Shown piece by piece: positions 7,571-12,373 of a stretch of DNA of 12,373 bases. The DNA is from Nitrospira sp. GTDB lineage: Bacteria; Nitrospirota; Nitrospiria; Nitrospirales; Nitrospiraceae. The notes under the pieces are model-generated. The model made no database searches. It was not told the origin of the DNA and saw nothing but the letters and a program-made list of their open reading frames with translations. The first letter of the stretch is position 1. Each line of letters starts with the position of its first letter. The position numbers and the translations under genes are program-made. The stretch is from contig JAICVE010000044.1 in the NCBI GenBank assembly GCA_025935475.1, forward strand, positions 1-12,373. The letters are read 5' to 3'.

Positions 7571-8056
7571 ATGGCAGGGTTGATGTCGGCAGAAGAAATC
7601 TTTGAGAAGGCACAAACCGCAGCAGTCGCGGCGACGAGTCCGGACGAAAAGGCTCTGCAGATCGATTATCCGGCGTTGCGGGAAAAGATCCGCGCCGCCC
7701 TGGCCGATCGCAAGGTGGCCCTGTGTCACGTCAATACATTCCTGCCGGAGGGCTATGAAGAGCAGGGCCGGTTCAACATGCTGCTGCTGACTGCCGGCAA
7801 CGTGCTCTTCGACATGGTGATCGGCGACTCGTATTTCCGGTACGACATCGTCTCGGTCGGTCAGCTCGACAAGGTGCAGGTGATCGACGCCATGTGGGAC
7901 AACAAGGAAAAGCGGAGAGAAGAGCCCTTTCTCAGTTTACGCCTCATGCACGGTGAAGAGGTGCATCTGCTGCTGGCGCTTGATGACCAGGAACGCGCGA
8001 GCCTGCTCGATTTTGCTCGAGCCGTGTCTGCAGCACGCAATCCGGAACGCGCCTAG
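7571..8056 (+). CDS. Conserved-looking protein of unknown function, possible PH-like fold
   Basis: A 161-residue acidic, soluble protein that I cannot place in a named family. The N-terminal 50 residues are helical and alanine-rich (SAEEIFEKAQTAAVAATS). The middle part (about 70-130) alternates short hydrophobic strands: FNMLLLTAGNVLFDMVIGD, YDIVSVGQLDKVQVID, FLSLRLMHGEEVHLLLAL. A final amphipathic helix reads SLLDFARAVSAAR. Several strands closed by one C-terminal helix suggest a bacterial PH/GRAM-like domain; this is a guess from pattern alone. The ATG has AAGGAG seven bases upstream. It is probably co-transcribed with the small membrane protein 31 bases upstream, so it might act at the membrane. 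Its end converges on the YgfZ-type gene with a gap of seven bases, and no hairpin terminator is visible between them. Confidence 0.78.
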   Translation: MAGLMSAEEIFEKAQTAAVAATSPDEKALQIDYPALREKIRAALADRKVALCHVNTFLPEGYEEQGRFNMLLLTAGNVLFDMVIGDSYFRYDIVSVGQLDKVQVIDAMWDNKEKRREEPFLSLRLMHGEEVHLLLALDDQERASLLDFARAVSAARNPERA

Positions 8057-8063
8057 CGGTCGA

Positions 8064-9167
8064 CTACGAGGAGACTGTCTGGCGGAAGGGAAGGGGCTGA
8101 ACGGTGGCCTCGTAATGGGCTCCGTCCGCTTCGATGGTTAAAGTCGTCCCGGCCGCGCTGAAATCCCGAAAGGTAAATCCAAATGCACTCGGCGCCTTGC
8201 GCGCCGGCGACAGGGTCGCGCTGCTCACCCATCCGACTTCCCGAGTCCCTGTGAACAGCTTTGCGCCTTTCGGCGGCACGACCGACCCTTTCACGATCAG
8301 GCCGACGAGGTGCCGGCGCACCGAGCCGTAGGTATCCATGCGCGCGACCACCTCCTGCCCAGGATAGCAGCCCTTGCTCAAACTGAAGGCCTTCTCTTGG
8401 AGATTGGCCTCCGGCGGCACGATCTCTTCATTCAAGTCGGGTCCGGCCTTGGCGATGCCGGCTTCTATGCGAAGGGCTTCACACGCCTGACTCCCCACCG
8501 GCGTAATCCCATGTGGCGCGCCGGCCTCCAGAAGCCGCTCCCACGCCGGGATCAGGCCGTCGGAGGGAATCAAGATTTCATAATCACGCTCGCCGGTTTC
8601 TTCGGTGCGAATGACCAGGGCGGTATGACCGCCGATGCCGGCAGAGATGAAGGTTACCGGCTTCAGCTCGCCCACGTCCGTGCCGAACGCCACCTTCATG
8701 GCCGCCGTGGCTTTGGGGCCGCTGACCAGCAACAGTCCCCAGCTCTCCCGGCAGTTCTCCATTTTAGCTTTGGTGCCGTAAAGCAGAAATTTCCTCAGCG
8801 CGGTATGGGTTTGATCGCCGATCTCACCCACGTCCTCCAGCATAATGGCATCGGGCTGCATGTAGCAGCGGAAGTAGGTCAACATTTTCCCTTTATGGGT
8901 CAATAAACTCGAGTACCGCCCCTGGCCGGGCTGCAGGGAAAGGAGATCATTGCTGATCACGCTTTGGAGCCACTTCACCCGATCATCGCCGGTCACGCGA
9001 AGTTTGCCCCGATGTGAGAGGTCGGCGATGCCGACGGCTTCGCGGACGGCGCGATATTCCGCGAGCATATCTCCATAGTGCAGCGGGACCTGCCAGTCGG
9101 TGACCACTTCGAACGTGGCCTGTAACTTCACGTGGTGATCATGGAGGCGGGATTGTTTCATAGTCAT
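8064..9167 (-). CDS. ygfZ: YgfZ/GcvT-type folate-binding protein
   Basis: About 367 residues of the GcvT-like fold that binds tetrahydrofolate. The signature KGCYPGQE (265-272 from the chosen start, Cys 267) is the YgfZ motif. YgfZ proteins help make or repair some Fe-S enzymes, in a folate-dependent way. LHYGDMLAEYRAVREAVGIADLSHRGKLRVTG is split over the N-terminal region as in both GcvT and YgfZ. The aminomethyltransferase Asp-rich folate motif is not seen (the matching part reads LTHKGKMLTY), so a glycine-cleavage role is unlikely. The start is uncertain: ATG 9167 and ATG 9161 lack a ribosome binding site, and GTG 9194 overlaps the stop of the preceding gene as GTGA. It is the last gene of the minus-strand run beginning with thiC, which itself makes a [4Fe-4S] enzyme. 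It could also be annotated as an aminomethyltransferase family protein. Confidence 0.83.
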   Translation of the reverse strand: MTMKQSRLHDHHVKLQATFEVVTDWQVPLHYGDMLAEYRAVREAVGIADLSHRGKLRVTGDDRVKWLQSVISNDLLSLQPGQGRYSSLLTHKGKMLTYFRCYMQPDAIMLEDVGEIGDQTHTALRKFLLYGTKAKMENCRESWGLLLVSGPKATAAMKVAFGTDVGELKPVTFISAGIGGHTALVIRTEETGERDYEILIPSDGLIPAWERLLEAGAPHGITPVGSQACEALRIEAGIAKAGPDLNEEIVPPEANLQEKAFSLSKGCYPGQEVVARMDTYGSVRRHLVGLIVKGSVVPPKGAKLFTGTREVGWVSSATLSPARKAPSAFGFTFRDFSAAGTTLTIEADGAHYEATVQPLPFRQTVSS

Positions 9168-9190
9168 TTCTTGATCGAGTCGCCCAGCGC

Positions 9191-9607
9191 TCACGATGCT
9201 GGGCGGGACATGATCCCCTCGACCAGATCCTTCGTTCGCATCGAAAACTCATTCCTGGAGACGATTTTTGTGACGCCCATGGACTTGGCTCGATTCCAGG
9301 TGTCGACCTCTTCGTGGTTGGCGAAGGCCAGGATCGGCAGGTCATGAAATTGCGGGTTGGCTCGAAGGGTCTTCAGGGCCTGGAACGCGTTCAAGGTTTC
9401 ATCGTTCATATTGAGGATGACGGCAACAGGGTGTGCGGCGGACGCTTTGAGGGCGATCTCGTCCTGAGATCGAGCCCGCTCGAGTGTGTAGCCGTTCGGC
9501 AGCAGCGCATCTCGAACCTTCGTATAGAAAAAGATGTCGGTCACGGCCACGAGCACGGTCTTTGGGCCTGCACCCTTTAGATGGTTTTTCTCAGAATCCG
9601 TGGTCAT
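9191..9607 (-). CDS. Degenerate receiver-domain (response-regulator-like) protein
   Basis: A 138-residue protein with the alternating beta-alpha pattern of a CheY receiver domain and no output domain. Strand 1 is KTVLVAVTD, strand 3 VAVILNMND, strand 4 LPILAFANH and strand 5 TKIVSRNEF. The position of the phosphorylated Asp is N66 (ILN), the Thr/Ser after strand 4 is Ala (A95), and the conserved Lys-Pro after strand 5 is missing (SRNEF). The acidic pair after strand 1 is reduced to a single Asp. It is therefore unlikely to accept phosphate and may work as a protein-binding pseudoreceiver. It lies between the TPR gene and ygfZ. The ATG at 9607 has no ribosome binding site; a TTG at 9634 overlaps the TPR stop codon as TTGA and would add nine residues. 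The stop TGA overlaps a possible GTG start of ygfZ. Confidence 0.75.
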   Translation of the reverse strand: MTTDSEKNHLKGAGPKTVLVAVTDIFFYTKVRDALLPNGYTLERARSQDEIALKASAAHPVAVILNMNDETLNAFQALKTLRANPQFHDLPILAFANHEEVDTWNRAKSMGVTKIVSRNEFSMRTKDLVEGIMSRPAS

Positions 9608-9630
9608 GGGTGGATAGCACTCATCTGATT

Positions 9631-10146
9631 TCAATTCAGCATGCTGACGAGTCGGCCAAGCGACCGCTTTGCCAGCACGTAGTCAGGATTCAACGCCAGG
9701 GCCTGCTTATACGAGGCGATGGCTTCCGTCCAATCTCCCTTTTTCTCGTACACCCTGCCGAGATTCAGATGAGGAAATGCCGGGCTCTCGTATCGCTTGG
9801 CGTGCATGGCCTTTTGGAACCAGGGGATCGCCTCGTCGAGTTCGCCTTTCTCGATCAAATAGGCGCCGATGTCGTTGTAGGGATTGCCGAATTCGGGGTC
9901 GCGCGCAATGGCGCGATGGTATTCCTCGATCGCGTCGTTGAGGCGGCCCATGAAACTATAGGTCCAACCCAGAAAGGTATGAGCTTCCGCGGTCGGATGG
10001 GCGGCGAGTGACTGTCTGTAGAGAGAAACAGCCTCCTCCAATTCGCCTTTCATTTGCTGTTGATAGGCCTGTTGGAAGAGCTCCCACGCCTCGCGCTTGT
10101 CTTCTTCGCGGCCCTCGCCTTGGACTAGAAAATCTTGGACATCCAT
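9631..10146 (-). CDS. TPR-repeat protein
   Basis: A 171-residue soluble protein made almost entirely of tetratricopeptide repeats. About four 34-residue repeats can be aligned: WELFQQAYQQQMKGELEEAV, TFLGWTYSFMGRLNDAIEEY, NDIGAYLIEKGELDEAIPWF and LNLGRVYEKKGDWTEAIASY, each ending near a Pro at the expected helix-B boundary. TPR arrays bind partner proteins and have no catalytic role. The first 15 residues are acidic and not part of a repeat. The ATG at 10146 has a weak AGAAG eight bases upstream; a GTG at 10179 would add eleven residues. It begins 49 bases after thi4, and a TATAAT on the minus strand in that gap may allow separate transcription. Next to a pseudoreceiver, it could act as an assembly or scaffold factor, which is inferred from context only. 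Confidence 0.85.
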   Translation of the reverse strand: MDVQDFLVQGEGREEDKREAWELFQQAYQQQMKGELEEAVSLYRQSLAAHPTAEAHTFLGWTYSFMGRLNDAIEEYHRAIARDPEFGNPYNDIGAYLIEKGELDEAIPWFQKAMHAKRYESPAFPHLNLGRVYEKKGDWTEAIASYKQALALNPDYVLAKRSLGRLVSMLN

Positions 10147-10187
10147 AAAAACGGCTTCTGAAAAAGCTTCCCGTCTCACTGCCAGAG

Positions 10188-10193
10188 ATTATA
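10188..10193 (-). promoter_or_regulatory. Possible -10 element (TATAAT) upstream of the TPR gene
   Basis: A perfect TATAAT on the minus strand sits just after the thi4 stop codon and about 42 bases before the TPR start. No convincing -35 hexamer is seen 16-18 bases upstream (the sequence there is A-rich, within the end of thi4). It may be an internal promoter for the TPR, pseudoreceiver and ygfZ genes, or a chance match. Confidence 0.25.
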
Positions 10194-10195
10194 GC

Positions 10196-10996
10196 TTATT
10201 CGTTCTTGAGCTTTTTCTTGATCAGGTCGGCGCCATACCGGCCGGACAAGAGCATGGACCCGAAGGCGGGCCCCATACGCGGCGTCCCATGCACAGCGGC
10301 AACGGCCAAGCCGATTACGAAACAATTGGGATACACCTCGCCGGTGTGATCCATGACATCTGCTTCGGAGCGGGAGACCCACATGGCGCCGTTGCCCGGT
10401 ACCTCGGTGTACAGGTTCCGCCGGTGTAGCAGGTTCACGACAACCGCGTCGTGCCCCGTCGCATCGACCACGATCTTGCTCTCAAGCCCAATCGGATCCA
10501 CGTGAATGATATCGTGGCCGGCCATCTCGGCGGTGGTATTGTTGACAACGACGCCTTCGAGGACTCCTTCACGGCGGAGGATCAGATCGACAACCCGCGT
10601 CAAATTGAGCACTCTCGCCCCGGCCGCGTAGGCGGCGGCGATGAGCGCACCGGTGGCGTGCGGCGGATCGACGATGTACATGCCCTCGCAGTCTTTGACT
10701 TTCTTGCAAGGCACGCTGATTTCCTCGAGAATTTTATGAGCCGGTGCGCAAATGGTGGCCTTATTCATGAGATAGCCGCCATGCCAGAAGCCCCCGCCGA
10801 GCGCGAGGCTTTGCTCAACGATCACGGTGCGGAAGCCCATGTCGGCCACGTCGCGGGCGCAAATGAGACCTGAGGGGCCGGCGCCTACGATGATCACATC
10901 GCTTTCGATCAGCTGATCGAATTCCTTGTAGTATTCGCGCGCAATTTGCCTGGTGATATCGCGCTCGCGCAAGGGGGCAGGTTTTGGTTTTCCCAT
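10196..10996 (-). CDS. thi4: Sulfide-dependent ADP-thiazole synthase (Thi4 family)
   Basis: A 266-residue FAD/NAD-type fold protein of the Thi4 family, which builds the thiamin thiazole (ADP-thiazole) from NAD+, glycine and sulfur with Fe(II). The dinucleotide motif GAGPSG is at 38-43, followed by VIVEQSLALGGGFWHGG, a Thi4 hallmark. At the sulfur-donor position the protein has IIHVDP (His 165), where yeast and plant suicide enzymes have a Cys (CCMDP-like). A His there marks the type that takes free sulfide and can turn over repeatedly, as in methanogens. The C-terminal HGTPRMGPAFGSMLLSG region is also typical. The start is set by AGGAG eight bases before ATG 10996; the GTG at 11005 is too close to that site. 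It lies 55 bases after thiC, so both halves of thiamin are made from one transcript. It replaces the more usual bacterial ThiG/ThiS route. Confidence 0.93.
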   Translation of the reverse strand: MGKPKPAPLRERDITRQIAREYYKEFDQLIESDVIIVGAGPSGLICARDVADMGFRTVIVEQSLALGGGFWHGGYLMNKATICAPAHKILEEISVPCKKVKDCEGMYIVDPPHATGALIAAAYAAGARVLNLTRVVDLILRREGVLEGVVVNNTTAEMAGHDIIHVDPIGLESKIVVDATGHDAVVVNLLHRRNLYTEVPGNGAMWVSRSEADVMDHTGEVYPNCFVIGLAVAAVHGTPRMGPAFGSMLLSGRYGADLIKKKLKNE

Positions 10997-11004
10997 GGGA
11001 ATCA

Positions 11005-11009
11005 CTCCT
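11005..11009 (-). promoter_or_regulatory. Ribosome binding site (AGGAG) for thi4
   Basis: On the minus strand TGAGGAGT lies eight bases before the ATG ending at 10994. It rules in that ATG over the GTG at 11005-11003, which would overlap the site. Confidence 0.75.
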
Positions 11010-11051
11010 CAGCGAATGCTCGAACACGCGCTTCCGCATCCGCCTGACCGG

Positions 11052-12373
11052 CTAACGATAGATTTCTGAGCCTGTGCGTTTGAACTCTTCCGCCTTTTCC
11101 TTCATGCCGATTTGGATCGCCTGCTGCTCGCTCACCTGTTTGCTGGCGGCATATTCGCGCACGTCCTGCGTAATTTTCATGGAGCAAAAGTGCGGTCCGC
11201 ACATGCTGCAGAAGTGCGAAACCTTGGCCGCATTGTCGGGCAGCGTTTCGTCGTGAAAATCTTTGGCTGTGTCAGGGTCGAGCGAGAGGTTGAACTGGTC
11301 CTCCCAGCGGAATTCGAACCGCGCTTTGGAAAGCGCATTGTCTCTGATCTGCGCGCCCGGGTGACCCTTAGCGAGGTCCGCGGCATGCGCGGCAATTTTA
11401 TAGGTGATCACACCCGCCTTCACGTCTTCACGGTCCGGCAGACCAAGATGCTCTTTGGGCGTGACGTAACAGAGCATGGCGCACCCGTACCAGCCGATCA
11501 TCGCCGCCCCAATCCCTGAGGTGATGTGATCGTACCCTGGAGCAATATCGGTCGTGAGCGGCCCTAGGGTGTAGAACGGCGCTTCATGGCATTCCTTGAG
11601 CTGTTTCTCCATGTTGACCTGAATCATATGCATCGGCACATGGCCGGGCCCCTCGATCATGACCTGGACGTCGTGCGCCCAGGCACGCTTGGTCAGCTCA
11701 CCCAGGGTTTCGAGCTCGGCAAACTGGGCTTCGTCGTTCGCGTCTGCGATCGAGCCGGGCCGCAGGCCGTCGCCCAAGCTGAACGACACGTCGTAGGCTT
11801 TCATGATCTCGCAAATCTCTTCGAAGTGCGTATAAGCGAAGTTCTCCTGGTGGTGCGCGAGGCACCACTTGGCATGGATCGATCCGCCGCGAGAGACGAT
11901 CCCAGTCATGCGGTTGGCCGTCATCGGCACATAGGCCAGGCGGACTCCCGCATGGATCGTGAAGTAATCGACGCCCTGCTCGGCCTGTTCGATCAACGTG
12001 TCCTGATAGATCTCCCAGGTGAGTTCCTCGGCCTTGCCGCCGACTTTTTCGAGCGCCTGATAGATCGGCACCGTGCCGATGGGCACCGGCGAGTTGCGGA
12101 TGATCCATTCCCGGGTTTCATGAATATTCTTCCCGGTCGAGAGGTCCATGACCGTGTCGGCGCCCCAGCGCTCGGCGAGCCCGAGCTTGTCGACCTCCTC
12201 CTGCAGCGACGAGGTCGTGGGGGAGTTGCCGATGTTCGCGTTGATCTTCACGAGGAAGTTGCGGCCGATGATCATCGGCTCGCTCTCGGGGTGGTTGATG
12301 TTCGCGGGGAGGATCGCGCGTCCGCGAGCGATCTCGTCGCGGACGAATTCGGGAGCGACGTTCTCGCGGATCG
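11052..12373 (-). CDS. thiC: Phosphomethylpyrimidine synthase ThiC (N-terminal part outside window)
   Basis: The frame is open to the window edge, giving about 440 C-terminal residues. ThiC is a radical-SAM enzyme that rearranges aminoimidazole ribotide to hydroxymethylpyrimidine phosphate, the pyrimidine half of thiamin. The visible part begins IRENVAPEFVRDE, continues with PANINHPESEPMIIGRNF, and contains ADTVMDLSTGKNIHETREW, MIEGPGHVPMH and APFYTLGPLTTDIAPGYDH, all very conserved ThiC segments. The C-terminal CSMCGPHFC motif (C-x2-C-x4-C) binds the [4Fe-4S] cluster. The Met at 12275 is internal, since the conserved protein continues upstream of it. The first 80 codons visible have about 95% G or C in the third position against about 76% in the next hundred, an abrupt change near 12130. 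It heads the visible thiC-thi4 unit. A TPP riboswitch would lie upstream, outside the window. Confidence 0.96.
   Translation of the reverse strand, partial: IRENVAPEFVRDEIARGRAILPANINHPESEPMIIGRNFLVKINANIGNSPTTSSLQEEVDKLGLAERWGADTVMDLSTGKNIHETREWIIRNSPVPIGTVPIYQALEKVGGKAEELTWEIYQDTLIEQAEQGVDYFTIHAGVRLAYVPMTANRMTGIVSRGGSIHAKWCLAHHQENFAYTHFEEICEIMKAYDVSFSLGDGLRPGSIADANDEAQFAELETLGELTKRAWAHDVQVMIEGPGHVPMHMIQVNMEKQLKECHEAPFYTLGPLTTDIAPGYDHITSGIGAAMIGWYGCAMLCYVTPKEHLGLPDREDVKAGVITYKIAAHAADLAKGHPGAQIRDNALSKARFEFRWEDQFNLSLDPDTAKDFHDETLPDNAAKVSHFCSMCGPHFCSMKITQDVREYAASKQVSEQQAIQIGMKEKAEEFKRTGSEIYR

Noticed and set aside
7269..7583. A 104-residue plus-strand frame overlapping the small membrane protein gene
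   Set aside because: It has no suitable ribosome binding site, while the overlapping 79-residue frame has a strong one and a clear three-helix pattern.
8057..8063. Possible bidirectional terminator between the 161-residue gene and ygfZ
   Set aside because: The gap is only seven bases, and no GC-rich hairpin with a T run is visible in the flanking sequence.
8310..8906. A 198-residue plus-strand frame opposite ygfZ
   Set aside because: It is antisense to the YgfZ motif region, and its composition is typical of a shadow frame.
8064..9167. Glycine-cleavage aminomethyltransferase GcvT
   Set aside because: The KGCYPGQE motif is that of YgfZ, the expected Asp-rich folate motif is absent, and no other glycine-cleavage gene is nearby.
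10997..11051. Possible TPP riboswitch between thiC and thi4
   Set aside because: At 55 bases the gap is too short for a THI box, and none of its conserved sequence is seen; any such element would be upstream of thiC outside the window.
11112..11519. A 135-residue plus-strand frame opposite thiC
   Set aside because: It is antisense to highly conserved ThiC sequence, with no start signal or recognisable domain.

Overview
The window (about 58-60% GC by eye) looks like a stretch of chromosome from a Nitrospira-like bacterium (phylum Nitrospirota). This rests on remembered resemblance of several proteins (GH65 enzyme, PhoD-like phosphatase, small CxxxxC/CxxH protein, Thi4) to Nitrospira proteins and on the gene mix, not on a search. 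There are no tRNA or rRNA genes, insertion sequences, CRISPR arrays or phage genes. Coding density is high and no gap reaches 300 bases.

Layout from left to right. (1) The 3' end of a cation-dependent O-methyltransferase (+). (2) A two-gene minus-strand unit: a beta-phosphoglucomutase-type HAD phosphatase followed by a GH65 disaccharide phosphorylase-like enzyme; together they could turn a glucose disaccharide plus phosphate into beta-glucose 1-phosphate and then glucose 6-phosphate. (3) Divergently on +, an EamA/DMT ten-helix transporter and a SnoaL/NTF2-like protein. (4) A small minus-strand protein with a CxxxxC...CxxH zinc-type motif, whose start overlaps that of a divergent PhoD-like lipoprotein phosphatase (+). 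(5) Two small + genes: a three-helix CBU_0592-like membrane protein and a 161-residue protein of unknown function. (6) A long minus-strand run, read right to left: thiC (cut by the window edge), thi4, a TPR protein, a degenerate receiver-domain protein and a YgfZ/GcvT-type folate-binding protein.

The last run is the most interesting part. ThiC makes the pyrimidine half of thiamin and is a [4Fe-4S] radical-SAM enzyme. Thi4 makes the thiazole half from NAD+ and glycine. This Thi4 has a His where the yeast and plant suicide enzymes carry the sulfur-donating Cys, which points to the sulfide-dependent, catalytic form. YgfZ proteins support Fe-S enzymes in a folate-linked way. The receiver protein has lost the phosphorylatable Asp, and both it and YgfZ lack clear ribosome binding sites but have alternative TTG/GTG starts overlapping the preceding stop codon. 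A link between thiamin synthesis and Fe-S upkeep is an inference.

I found no clear new defence or mobile system. The best leads are the thiC-thi4-TPR-pseudoreceiver-ygfZ cluster, a sharp codon-composition break inside thiC near the window end, and the overlapping divergent starts of the small zinc-type protein and the phosphatase.
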